DNA of 64,000 nucleotides from SAR324 cluster bacterium REDSEA-S27_B3. Lineage in GTDB: Bacteria; SAR324; NAC60-12. The number at the start of each line of letters is the position of its first letter. Position 1 is the first letter of the stretch. The notes beneath the pieces were generated by a model. The model had not been told where the DNA came from. It saw only the letters and a program-made list of their open reading frames with translations, and did no database searches. Location of the stretch: contig LUQO01000004.1 in NCBI GenBank assembly GCA_001627865.1, forward strand, positions 136,384 through 200,383, written 5' to 3'. This document shows, piece by piece, positions 48,823-58,646 of the stretch. Position numbers and translations under genes: made by a program.

Positions 48823-50739
48823 GTGAGAATTATTTTTAACTTCTTGTTAGCAGTTTTAACTCTTCTAACTTTCGCCTGTACAGAAAACGGTAATAACGTT
48901 CAGGAATTTCTGCTCACCGCAGAAAATGTGGATAGTTATATTGATGAGCAGAGAAAAATTGTTGAGAGTGATCAGGAAAACGCGCAAGCAAATTTTAATT
49001 TAGCCAGATCATATTATTTCATAAATGAGTTTGAAAAAGCGGAACACTATGCCCGGCGCGCCACGCGTTTTGATCCTATTAATGCCAGATATTATGAAAT
49101 GCTGGGCAGTCTTGCTTTCGCGCTGGAACGTTATGGCGACGCAATCACAGAGTTAGCAACAGCTGTTAGAATTGCTCCTGAAAGGGTTTCTGTTTATCTG
49201 AAACTTGCTGCCACCTATGAGAAAATTGATGAAGATGGACGAGCTGTTTCCTCCCTGGTTCAGGCTCTTCAAATAGATCGGCATTACTCGGAAGCACTGT
49301 ATCATTTAGCACGTATTAATTTGCGCCAGCGTGAATTTGAGGGTTCATTACAAACACTTGAAACTTTGTTGAAACTGGAGCCGCAAAATAAAGAGGCTCT
49401 GCTGATGAGAATTCAGACTTACACTCTTCAAGGCAGCTATTATTACGCGCAAACCCTGGCTGAAGAAATGTTGAATAAATTTCCTGATTACGCTCCGGTC
49501 AGGCGTGAGTTGCTCAGAATAAATTTTGCTCAGCAACAATGGCCGGAAGCACAGGCCATGCTCACAAAACTAAGAGCTAAAAATACTCTTTCTCCTGAAG
49601 ATCAGCTGATTGAAGCATATTTGCTTATACATCAGAAACAAGAAAAAGAAGCCCGACAGCGCTTTGAAGCGATTCTTGAAAAAAACCCCAAAAATGTGGA
49701 TGCGATCATGGGTCTGGCAGTACAGTTGCTGCGTAAGGGGTTTTTGGAGGATTCACTCAACTGGCTTAATCGTGGATTGGAAATCAACTCTCGACTTGCT
49801 AAAGCACATTATTTACGATCCTCGATATTATTCAGACAAGGTGACTATTTGCAGGGAGATCTTGCGATCGCCAGGGCATTGGAATTAGACTCTGCCAATC
49901 CATCATATCAGCTTCTTTTTTTACGTAGACAATTGATGAAAGGAGAACTGGTAGTGGTTGAAAAGCAATTGAAGAGGATTCAGGAAAAACATCCATTGAA
50001 CACAGAGGCTTTGCTGCTTCAGGCTGATTTGTACAAAAGCAGGGGGAATTCGGCTGAAGCAGAAAAACTGCTGAGACAAGCCATCCTGGTTCAGGATTCA
50101 CCTTCGATACATTTTTCATTGGCCAGGGTGCTGTTTCAGCAAAGCAAGTACCGCTCAGTTTTGGAAGTCACAACGCCTTTAATGGAAGTTCTTTCTGGTA
50201 ATTGGGAAGTAGTTTATTTACATGCTTTAACTTTAAGTCGTGTAGGACGCTACGAAGAAGCGCTTGGGATAAGTCAGCCATATCTGCAAAGAAAGGAAAG
50301 TCAGGGATATGCACATCGTCTGGTTGGAGATTTATTGCGTTATAAAGGGAAGGAACAGGACGCGCAAAAAGTTTATCTCGAAGGACTGGAACAGTTTCCC
50401 GGACATCTTTTTCTGGCAGATGGATTAAGCGCGTCATTAACGATGACTGAAAATTGGGTGCAGGTACAGGAACTGCTGGAAACAACATTGGAACAAAGTC
50501 AGCGACTGAAAGGGAATCCGCCGATACAGCTCATTTTTCTGGATCGCTTGGCGGTAGCATATCAGCGTCTGGAAAATTCTGAGAAAAAACTTCAAATATT
50601 AAGAGAATATCATCAAAATAATGATCCACTTACAGCTGCGCAATTGAATTCACTGGAAGAACAGCTTTTGTTCCCAATTTCTTTGCCATCTCTTGACAAA
50701 GCGCTTTCTCCATTATTAATTCCATCGAGGATGAACTAA
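48823..50739 (+). CDS. TPR-repeat lipoprotein
   Basis: 638 aa; 'LLTFACTENG' lipobox; repeated TPR segments (NFNLARSYYFINEFEKAEHYARRATRFDP..); likely GTG start. Confidence 0.85.
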   Translation: MRIIFNFLLAVLTLLTFACTENGNNVQEFLLTAENVDSYIDEQRKIVESDQENAQANFNLARSYYFINEFEKAEHYARRATRFDPINARYYEMLGSLAFALERYGDAITELATAVRIAPERVSVYLKLAATYEKIDEDGRAVSSLVQALQIDRHYSEALYHLARINLRQREFEGSLQTLETLLKLEPQNKEALLMRIQTYTLQGSYYYAQTLAEEMLNKFPDYAPVRRELLRINFAQQQWPEAQAMLTKLRAKNTLSPEDQLIEAYLLIHQKQEKEARQRFEAILEKNPKNVDAIMGLAVQLLRKGFLEDSLNWLNRGLEINSRLAKAHYLRSSILFRQGDYLQGDLAIARALELDSANPSYQLLFLRRQLMKGELVVVEKQLKRIQEKHPLNTEALLLQADLYKSRGNSAEAEKLLRQAILVQDSPSIHFSLARVLFQQSKYRSVLEVTTPLMEVLSGNWEVVYLHALTLSRVGRYEEALGISQPYLQRKESQGYAHRLVGDLLRYKGKEQDAQKVYLEGLEQFPGHLFLADGLSASLTMTENWVQVQELLETTLEQSQRLKGNPPIQLIFLDRLAVAYQRLENSEKKLQILREYHQNNDPLTAAQLNSLEEQLLFPISLPSLDKALSPLLIPSRMN

Positions 50740-50752
50740 ACAGAAGCTATAA

Positions 50753-53700
50753 ATGAACAATCGGATGGATTCAAACAATAAAAAAAATAAAAAACAAACA
50801 TCTGCATTTCATGCTGCTGAAGTAATGTCACACGATCTTTCTCTTTTGCGGGGGAAGAGGCTTTCTGCATTTTTTGATGATTCTGAAGTTAAAGGTTTGT
50901 TATCAGCAGAAGAGATAGAAAAAAAGGTTCAGCAATTGAAGAGAATTGATGTGGATTCATATATTCAACGTGTAATCAATCCCTCTGAATCAAAAAAGCG
51001 TCCAAGCGCCCCGGAAATAATTCAGCAATTAGGTGGCAAAATGATTGCTGAAGAAACAGACGGGCCGCTTTACATGTCCGAAATTGAAATAAAGTTTTCA
51101 GGGCAACCCCGCAGACTGGGTTTTATTGCACAGAATCACAAAATACAAAATGGTGTCTGGTACCCAAATCATCACCGTAAGGCGGCAGAAAAAGTGCGCT
51201 TTTTTGCTTCACACAGTATTCCATTAGTGACATTCATGGATACTCCCGGAGCTGCCGCAGATGCAGAAGCAAATCTGGGTAACCAATCTCACAGCATTTC
51301 ATTTTTAATAAGTGAGATGGCAAATTTGCAACTACCTGTTATCGGTGTAGTGTTTGGAGGCGGTTATAGCGGGGGGGCAATTCCATTGGCAACAGCAAAT
51401 ATTCTGCTTTCTGTCAGAGAAGGTGTATTTAACACGATACATCCTAAAGGCTTAAGTAACATTGCGCGTAAATATGATCTGTCCTGGCAGGAGTCTGCAA
51501 AACACATTGGTGTTTCCGCTTATGAGCTTCAATCACAAGGGTATTTTGACGGCATCATAGATTATGCTTATGATCAGCCTCATCAGGTAAAAAACATAAA
51601 GGATGCTATTATCAGCGCGGTTGAGATAACTGAGAAAAATTCATGTAATTTTTTGTATGATAATGAATTCTTCTTCGACCATTATCGCGATAGTATTTAC
51701 CATTATCTCAATCCCTCAAAACTACTGATTGAAAGCAACCGTGTAACCGATCGTTCACCAACGGGGACATTGAATATATTTGGTGATGTTTATCGTTTCA
51801 TGCGTTACCTCAAATTGCGTCAGCGCATTGTCAGCCGATCTATAGAGAATTATGCAAGGCTGAGCTCTCGGAAAACTCCGGTTGGAAAATTACAAGAAAG
51901 GTTAAAAAATGAGCGACAGGAAAAATTCCAGCAATGGTACAAAACACCTTTGGAAGTCCGATATCATGAAAAACTTAACAAACGGTTGGAACAGTTTGTC
52001 AGCGCAAGAGAAGATCGGGAAAAAGAGCGCGGGAAATTTGTAGCATTTTTTATAGGTGATCCACGAGAGAATTATCAAAAAGCTATAGATGATTTAACCT
52101 TGGAAATCCTTCTTTATCTTTATAATTTCTGGATGGATAGTACCTCAGAAAACCTGAAGGAACTTAATGAGCAATTGAGTAAATCCACTCTCCATGATCA
52201 TGCGCCAGATAATCCGAATTTACTTGATTTACTCAGAACAACTGAAATATATAAGAGCTTTCAAAAGAATTTCCAGAACATACTTCTTTTTGATTTACTT
52301 TACAATCAGGTAATAGAAGCACTCCCAACAATAGCTAATGAACTGAAAGGCACAAATCAAATTTCCCAGAAATCCGTGGAACAGCTTTTCGAACAAACTG
52401 TTGAGGGAGCTATGGAGGAATTTGAGAAAAACTCTTTGCATCATGAAAGCCATGATTTACGATCCCAGTTTTTCAAGTGGCTTGCAGGTTTTATTGAGCG
52501 CAAGGATTGTGATGATGTTTTGGGGACCATCAGTGAATGGAAAAAAGTTGTTTTTCCAAGAATGAGTCCTCCGCTGTTTGGGGTAGTTCGTTATTATTTT
52601 TCCGGGCTGCTGCCTTCGCTTTATGCCGCCCAGCAGAATAAGGGACGTTTTCAGGGGAAAATTACTCCACGCAACATTGGAATTAAAGATTTCTGGAATC
52701 GGCTTGATCAATCCTATAAGGATTTATTAATCCAAAATCTGCTGAGAGAAAACAAACGAAATATTATCACTCCAAAAAAAGTTATTGAGCATTTTTTCAA
52801 AGATTTTGAGGAACTGTATGCTGATAGAATTACCTCTAACCCTGTAAAATTTCCTGGTTTTCGAGATGCGATTGAGCAGGCATTAGAGAATGGGGTAACA
52901 CCATGTGGTGTGGTAACCGGACTGGGAACATTCACAGGTGATGAAATAACTGAATCTGACGAAGGGAAAAAATCAAAAACCAAAAAAACTAAAACAAATT
53001 ATCGTGTCGGACTTGTGGTAAGCAATGTGGAGTTTCAAGCAGGTTCTTTTGACATGGCAAGCTGTGAAAAAGTTTGCAGACTGCTTGATGATTGTGCTCG
53101 TTTAAAATTGCCTGTGATCTTTTTTATCTCTTCAGCAGGCATGCAAACAAAAGAGGGCGGCGGCTCTTTATTTTCCATGGCCATCATTAATGAACGCATT
53201 ACCCGATTTGTAAAGGACTTGGATCTTCCGGTACTGTGTTTTGGTTTCCGTGACTGTACCGGAGGGGCACAGGCTAGTTTTGTCACTCATCTGCTTGCAA
53301 GAACATATTATTTTTCCGGATCACAAATACCATTTGCCGGTCAACTGGTAGTAGAAAGTCATTTGCCAGCCCATTCTACATTATCAAATTATTTGTCCAG
53401 TAATCCAGGAACAATGGATGGTCTTGTAAAAAATCCGTTTGACAAGGGAATTGATGAAAAACTGAAGGAAATTGATCCGCAAATTCCTGTCGGCCAATTC
53501 TCAGTGGAAGAGATCATCTCGCGTATCCTGTCAGGTGAATATCAAATCTCAGCAGGTGAAGAAGTCAAATCATATTCCACTCAGGAAAATTTACACACTG
53601 GCGAAATAAAACGAATTTTAATTCACGCCCGGGGATGTACCGCTGCCAGACTGATACGAGGGTCACAGGATGCAGGACTGGAGGTTGTGCTGGTAGCTTC

Positions 53701-55348
53701 TGATCCGGATATGGAAAGTTATCCTGCCAGCTTGCTGAGCGAAAAAGATCACCTGGTTTGTATTGGAGGAAAAACTCCCCAGGATAGTTACTTGAACGGA
53801 ATGAGTGTAATAAGAATCGCCGAACAGGAGGAAGTTGATGCAATTCATCCCGGAATTGGTTTTTTATCAGAATCACCTCATTATGCACGTATTTGCAGAG
53901 AGCATGGATTCAATTTTGTAGGTCCTCGTGCGGTAAATATGGACAGAATGGGGAACAAATCGAATGCGATTGCTACCGCCCGAAGCCTGAATATCCCTGT
54001 TGTCCCTGGTAGTGAAGGTGCCTTAATGGAACCTGCGCACGCTATGAACGTGGCTTCAGAAATTGGTTTCCCTGTTCTGATAAAAGCCGCTCATGGTGGT
54101 GGAGGTAAAGGGATTGAGGTAGTGAGAGAGGCTGGGCGGTTCCAGTCTACTTTCACTCGTATGTCACAGGAAGCTTTGAGCGCTTTTGGAAATGGGGATT
54201 TATATCTGGAAAAATACATTGGTTCAATGCGTCACCTGGAATTGCAGATAATTCGTGACATGCACGGCAATTCAAAATTGCTGGGAATTCGGGATTGTTC
54301 CATTCAGCGTAACTACCAGAAACTTATTGAGGAAACTGCTTCCAGAATTCCTACAAAAATCAAGGATCAGCTATATAATTATGCAGAAAAATTGATTGAG
54401 GAAATTGATTATGTAGGTGCGGGAACAGTAGAATTTATCTACGATTTGGCAGAAAAAAAGGTGTATTTTATGGAAATGAATACACGTCTTCAAGTAGAGC
54501 ATCCTGTATCTGAAATGGTTTCCGGAGTTGATCTTGTTCGCCAGCAGTTTGAAGTTGCACAGGGTAATAACATTCGTGATTTGGATTATAAGCTAAACGG
54601 ACATGCAATTGAATTGCGTGTGATTGCCGAGAAAGTTGAGTTGGATGATAATGGTGAATTATTGTTTGTGCCCGATCCAGGTCATGTGACAGAAGTGTTT
54701 TTCCCTGAAAAGTCTAATGTAAGAGTTATTCAAACGGTAACTTCTGGTTCTGTGGTTTCACCTTTTTATGACAGCCTTGTTGCGCAAATTATTTGCTGGG
54801 GCAAATCACGCCGCGATGCAATCAACCGTTTACTTGATTATTTAAAACGAGTGAGAATTCATGGTATTTCAACTAACCTTGCTTTGAACCGTGCAATTTT
54901 GCAGGATGCGTCTTTTCAAAAAGGAAGTTTCAGCACAGGATTTCTTGCGGATTTTTTCATGCGAATTGACTCACAGAAACTATTAAATGAAGCCCGAAAA
55001 GATTCCGGTGCGTCAAAAAGTCCTGTGGATAAAAAGTCCATAATGCTGGAAGGCTCAGATGAACTTAAAGTCTTATCTCCCCAGATGGGCGGCTTCTATC
55101 GCGCCCCGTCAGAAGAAGATGATCCGTTTGTCAGTGAGGGTCAGATCATTGACGTAAATCAAACACTCTGTTTGCTGGAATCAATGAAAGTCTTCTCAGA
55201 GTTAACGCTTTCGGACTATAAAGGTCCGGATGGCAGTACATTATATCCGGATGATATTAAATACAAAGTAACTCGAGTTATTGCAGAAGACCAAAACACT
55301 GTAAATCAGGGCGATTTGCTATTTGTGATGCTGCCTATGGTTGCCTGA
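50753..55348 (+). CDS. Single-chain acetyl-CoA carboxylase: CT-alpha-like, CT-beta-like, biotin carboxylase, BCCP
   Basis: 1531 aa; AccA-like 'MDTPGAAADAEANLGNQSHSISFLISEMANLQLPVIGVVFGGGYSGGAIPL'; AccD-like 'GSFDMASCEKVCRLLDDC..GGGSLFSMAIINERI'; BC 'IKAAHGGGGKGIEVV..MEMNTRLQVEHPVSEMV'; biotinyl 'LESMKVF'. Confidence 0.88.
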   Translation: MNNRMDSNNKKNKKQTSAFHAAEVMSHDLSLLRGKRLSAFFDDSEVKGLLSAEEIEKKVQQLKRIDVDSYIQRVINPSESKKRPSAPEIIQQLGGKMIAEETDGPLYMSEIEIKFSGQPRRLGFIAQNHKIQNGVWYPNHHRKAAEKVRFFASHSIPLVTFMDTPGAAADAEANLGNQSHSISFLISEMANLQLPVIGVVFGGGYSGGAIPLATANILLSVREGVFNTIHPKGLSNIARKYDLSWQESAKHIGVSAYELQSQGYFDGIIDYAYDQPHQVKNIKDAIISAVEITEKNSCNFLYDNEFFFDHYRDSIYHYLNPSKLLIESNRVTDRSPTGTLNIFGDVYRFMRYLKLRQRIVSRSIENYARLSSRKTPVGKLQERLKNERQEKFQQWYKTPLEVRYHEKLNKRLEQFVSAREDREKERGKFVAFFIGDPRENYQKAIDDLTLEILLYLYNFWMDSTSENLKELNEQLSKSTLHDHAPDNPNLLDLLRTTEIYKSFQKNFQNILLFDLLYNQVIEALPTIANELKGTNQISQKSVEQLFEQTVEGAMEEFEKNSLHHESHDLRSQFFKWLAGFIERKDCDDVLGTISEWKKVVFPRMSPPLFGVVRYYFSGLLPSLYAAQQNKGRFQGKITPRNIGIKDFWNRLDQSYKDLLIQNLLRENKRNIITPKKVIEHFFKDFEELYADRITSNPVKFPGFRDAIEQALENGVTPCGVVTGLGTFTGDEITESDEGKKSKTKKTKTNYRVGLVVSNVEFQAGSFDMASCEKVCRLLDDCARLKLPVIFFISSAGMQTKEGGGSLFSMAIINERITRFVKDLDLPVLCFGFRDCTGGAQASFVTHLLARTYYFSGSQIPFAGQLVVESHLPAHSTLSNYLSSNPGTMDGLVKNPFDKGIDEKLKEIDPQIPVGQFSVEEIISRILSGEYQISAGEEVKSYSTQENLHTGEIKRILIHARGCTAARLIRGSQDAGLEVVLVASDPDMESYPASLLSEKDHLVCIGGKTPQDSYLNGMSVIRIAEQEEVDAIHPGIGFLSESPHYARICREHGFNFVGPRAVNMDRMGNKSNAIATARSLNIPVVPGSEGALMEPAHAMNVASEIGFPVLIKAAHGGGGKGIEVVREAGRFQSTFTRMSQEALSAFGNGDLYLEKYIGSMRHLELQIIRDMHGNSKLLGIRDCSIQRNYQKLIEETASRIPTKIKDQLYNYAEKLIEEIDYVGAGTVEFIYDLAEKKVYFMEMNTRLQVEHPVSEMVSGVDLVRQQFEVAQGNNIRDLDYKLNGHAIELRVIAEKVELDDNGELLFVPDPGHVTEVFFPEKSNVRVIQTVTSGSVVSPFYDSLVAQIICWGKSRRDAINRLLDYLKRVRIHGISTNLALNRAILQDASFQKGSFSTGFLADFFMRIDSQKLLNEARKDSGASKSPVDKKSIMLEGSDELKVLSPQMGGFYRAPSEEDDPFVSEGQIIDVNQTLCLLESMKVFSELTLSDYKGPDGSTLYPDDIKYKVTRVIAEDQNTVNQGDLLFVMLPMVA

Positions 55349-55364
55349 TCATTTGTCAGCAGTC

Positions 55365-56381
55365 ATGAATCAAACACAAAAAATTACTACCAATATTTCT
55401 TCTCCTCCGCCAGCAAGTTTAGATCAAATCCTTCAGCCTGTCTCTTCAGACATAGAAATTCTTGAGTCACAGATATCCCGTGATATAAAAACCGACATCC
55501 CTTTGCTCAACAATGCGGCAGAACATATTTTAAGTTCCGGAGGAAAGCGTCTGCGTCCTTCTCTGGTACTTTTAGGGGCGGAGCTGTTTGGAGGTGTTAA
55601 CGAACATGTAATGCAGGCGGCTCAAGTAGTTGAGTACATACACACTGCAACATTGCTGCATGATGATGTTGTGGATGGCGCAGAAACAAGGAGATCAAAA
55701 CAAGCTGTATGCAGAATATGGGGAAATGAGGCGAGTGTACTTTCAGGTGATTATTTGTTTGCAATGTCTTTTCACCGAATGACTAAAATGCGCAATTCTG
55801 AAGTTTTGAAACTCATGTCGGAGACAACAACAAAGATGGCACTTGGGGAATTGTTACAATTAACTCGTTCATTCGAAACAACAGATGAAGAAGAATATTT
55901 AGAAATAATTATTAACAAAACTGCGTGTCTTTTTGCTGCAGCAATCAAAACTGGTGCACTGCTTGCCGATGCTCCTGAAAACTCCGCAAATCAGTTGTAT
56001 GATTACGGTATGGCTTTGGGGATTTGTTTTCAGATAGTTGATGATGCTCTTGATTATACGGACGAGAAAAAAACAGGGAAACCTGTGGGAGGTGATTTGC
56101 AGGAACGCAAAATTACCCTGCCTTTGAGTCATTTGCTCGAAAAAGCAAATCAAGGGGACAGGAAACGGCTGGAAGAGATTTTATCCGGAAAGGAAATTGA
56201 AAAATCTCAAATTAATGAGGTAATCAGCATGATGAAAAGTTACGGTTCAATTCCGTACACATTAGCATACTCCAAAAAGTACGCACTTAAGGCTCAAAGC
56301 TGTTTAGCTAATTTTCCTGATTCGGCTTTGAGAAACGCTCTTTCCCAAATAGCTGATTTCATTGTTTCACGACAGGATTGA
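55365..56381 (+). CDS. Polyprenyl diphosphate synthase (IspB-like)
   Basis: 'LLHDDVVDGAETRR' and 'QIVDDALDYTDEKKTGKPVGGDLQERKITLPL'. Confidence 0.92.
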   Translation: MNQTQKITTNISSPPPASLDQILQPVSSDIEILESQISRDIKTDIPLLNNAAEHILSSGGKRLRPSLVLLGAELFGGVNEHVMQAAQVVEYIHTATLLHDDVVDGAETRRSKQAVCRIWGNEASVLSGDYLFAMSFHRMTKMRNSEVLKLMSETTTKMALGELLQLTRSFETTDEEEYLEIIINKTACLFAAAIKTGALLADAPENSANQLYDYGMALGICFQIVDDALDYTDEKKTGKPVGGDLQERKITLPLSHLLEKANQGDRKRLEEILSGKEIEKSQINEVISMMKSYGSIPYTLAYSKKYALKAQSCLANFPDSALRNALSQIADFIVSRQD

Positions 56382-56401
56382 ATTAACAGAATTTTTTCAT
56401 T

Positions 56402-56836
56402 TTACATTTCCTGCGCGGATGCTGAGTGACGGCTGTAAAGGCTACTCCAGCGGATTGCGCGTCGAGATGCCTCACCGAGTGAAATTAAGATATCCTCAAT
56501 TTTCAGTGGTTTTTCGAAAAAATCATAAGCACCGCCCTGCATGCATTGTATAACCCGCGGTAAGGTACTGTGTGATGTCATTACAAAAATCTGCATAAGG
56601 GAATTCATTTTTTTGATTTCCAGCAATAATTCAACCCCACTCATTTCCCCCATCATAATATCAGTAATCACAACGTGAAAGAAACTTCGCTGCAGTGTGT
56701 TCAGCGCTTCTTCGGCGTTCTTGGCGGTGCTTACGTGATAACCTTCTTTTTCCAAAGATTGACGAAGGACCAAAAGAATATTCTCATCATCATCCACTAC
56801 CAGAATACTTAATTTCGATTCAGTTGTCTTTCCCAT
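56402..56836 (-). CDS. Single-domain response regulator (receiver)
   Basis: 144 aa; 'ILVVDDDENILLVL', 'VVITDIMMGEMSGVELL', 'FVMTSHST', 'FFEKPL'. Confidence 0.9.
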   Translation of the reverse strand: MGKTTESKLSILVVDDDENILLVLRQSLEKEGYHVSTAKNAEEALNTLQRSFFHVVITDIMMGEMSGVELLLEIKKMNSLMQIFVMTSHSTLPRVIQCMQGGAYDFFEKPLKIEDILISLGEASRRAIRWSSLYSRHSASAQEM

Positions 56837-56851
56837 TAGTTGTTTTTCAGC

Positions 56852-57700
56852 TTAAGATTTATTTACTGTTCCTGTAAGTGATCTTAAAAATCCGACACGG
56901 TCCTCAGCCTTCATAACGGAATTCCCGATTAGAGCTGCGTCACAGGGGATTTTTAACAGACTTTGGATATCTTCCGGAGTATTAACGTAGCTGGCACTGA
57001 TCAAAAGTTTACCAGGCTGTTCCTTCCATGCTCTCAGATCCGGATAACGTTCCCACCATTCTGAAATTACCTCAATGCTTCCTTTGTCATAAGATTCGGT
57101 AGGATCCTCCGGAATTGCTGCGATCGGCCGGTTATTAATCATCAATATGTCCGGATTAGTCCCAAGTGCCCTTGGCAGTTCATTTTCAACAGAACATTCT
57201 ACTACTGCTTCCAGTCCGATATTTTTTGCCTCAGCGATGATTTTACCCAACTCTTTCTGCTTGAAATAATATGCCAGTATCAAAGCCGCGCTTGCTCCGC
57301 GTAAGCGTCCTTCCATAAGCTGATATGAATTTACTATGAACTCTTTGTGCAACAAAGGCAAAGAGGAAATCCCGGATACTTTTTCCAATATTTCAAGAGA
57401 ACCTCCAAACCAGCTCTGATCGGTCAAAACAGAAATTGCTTTTGCGCCTCCATCCTCGAAATCCCTGACTACACAATCAGGTTCAAGCCTCTCAACATTT
57501 TTACGGCCTGGCGCTCTGGATTTTACTTCCAGGATAAGTGAAATCGATTCGTCATGCTTGCGCAACAAGCGCTTTCTAAAATCCGGAGCTGCTTCAAGTT
57601 TATCAATTTGTGTTCTAAGATTTTCTTCGCTAATTTCAGATCTGCGCTGGGCAATCTCTTTTAATTTGAGATCATGTAATCTGTCTAAAAATGTTCTCAC
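56852..57700 (-). CDS. trpC: Divergent indole-3-glycerol-phosphate synthase homolog
   Basis: 282 aa; 'LEVKSRAPGRK', 'LHKEFIVNSYQLMEGRLRGASAALI', 'VECSVENELPRAL', 'MINNR'; the usual ESGI region reads 'ASYV'. Confidence 0.75.
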   Translation of the reverse strand: MRTFLDRLHDLKLKEIAQRRSEISEENLRTQIDKLEAAPDFRKRLLRKHDESISLILEVKSRAPGRKNVERLEPDCVVRDFEDGGAKAISVLTDQSWFGGSLEILEKVSGISSLPLLHKEFIVNSYQLMEGRLRGASAALILAYYFKQKELGKIIAEAKNIGLEAVVECSVENELPRALGTNPDILMINNRPIAAIPEDPTESYDKGSIEVISEWWERYPDLRAWKEQPGKLLISASYVNTPEDIQSLLKIPCDAALIGNSVMKAEDRVGFLRSLTGTVNKS

Positions 57701-58016
57701 TGTGTCAATTTAGTACATTCAATTCAAGGGATAAATACAACACCTGCAGATAGTCAACACATCCTAATACAATCAGCATGCCGTTGAGCAGCTTACGATT
57801 CAAGTATTCATTCTTTATATTTTACAGCACTTTTTTTGACATAGCTGTTGATTTTTTCACCTGAATTTAACTTGTTTGGAAGAGTAACTTATATATTTCT
57901 CTACAATTAAAATAATTGTTTGTGGTCTCCATATTGCAGTAATACAAATAAATGACTTTATTTAAAAAGAATAAAGAATATATTAATCAATATATTTCAA
58001 CTACTTAGGAGAAAAA

Positions 58017-58190
58017 ATGAGTGTTTCTCGCGATCAGATAAATGAAGCAATGGCTCGATTTTTAGAACGCGGAGGTTCAATCCGTCGCTATGATCGAGTT
58101 GTAGGAGAGCCGATTTTAGGCAGTGATATTTGGATTACTGAAGACACATTGGAACTGATTGAAACGAATGACTCCGATTTTTGGGGTTAA
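58017..58190 (+). CDS. Small protein, 57 aa, paralog 1 of tandem pair
   Basis: MSVSRDQINEAMARFLERGGSIRRYDRVVGEPILGSDIWITEDTLELIETNDSDFWG; Shine-Dalgarno 'aggag' 6-7 nt before ATG; not in supplied ORF track. Confidence 0.75.
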   Translation: MSVSRDQINEAMARFLERGGSIRRYDRVVGEPILGSDIWITEDTLELIETNDSDFWG

Positions 58191-58285
58191 TCACATTTTT
58201 TTCAGAAAGTTTTTACTTTAGTGTAACGCAGAACTAATCAAGGCTATTTTATTTAGATTATTATAATTAGAACTCAGGAGATGTA

Positions 58286-58444
58286 ATGAGTGTTTCCAAC
58301 CAAAAAAATAATGATGCAATGGCTCGATTTCTTGTACGACGCTATCAGCAGACTGTATTCGTACCTGTATTAGGTAGTGATACAATTCCCTCTGAGAATA
58401 CAATAGAGCTTATCAAAACTCATGACTCAGATTTTCTGGGATAA
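58286..58444 (+). CDS. Small protein, 52 aa, paralog 2 of tandem pair
   Basis: MSVSNQKNNDAMARFLVRRYQQTVFVPVLGSDTIPSENTIELIKTHDSDFLG; Shine-Dalgarno 'aggag' before ATG; conserved with paralog 1 (MSVS/AMARFL/LGSD/ELI.T.DSDF.G). Confidence 0.75.
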   Translation: MSVSNQKNNDAMARFLVRRYQQTVFVPVLGSDTIPSENTIELIKTHDSDFLG

Positions 58445-58646
58445 GTGATTTTACAAGAATTTTTTTCAAAATCCGCAGTTTCTCAAAAAAAGAATCTTCT
58501 GCTGCAGACAAAAAAGTCTGTATAGGTCATCCTGACCAAGAAAAAATAGCTGAAGTTTCTTGTTCTCTTTAAAAAAGTTTCTACAAAAACGTAGCTGTCC
58601 GATTCAGCAATTAATATTGTTGATGTATGGATTTATATGGAACACA

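Noticed and set aside
58218-58403. Minus-strand 61-aa ORF
   Set aside because: Antisense to the second small paralog, which has a Shine-Dalgarno and a conserved partner; this ORF has neither.
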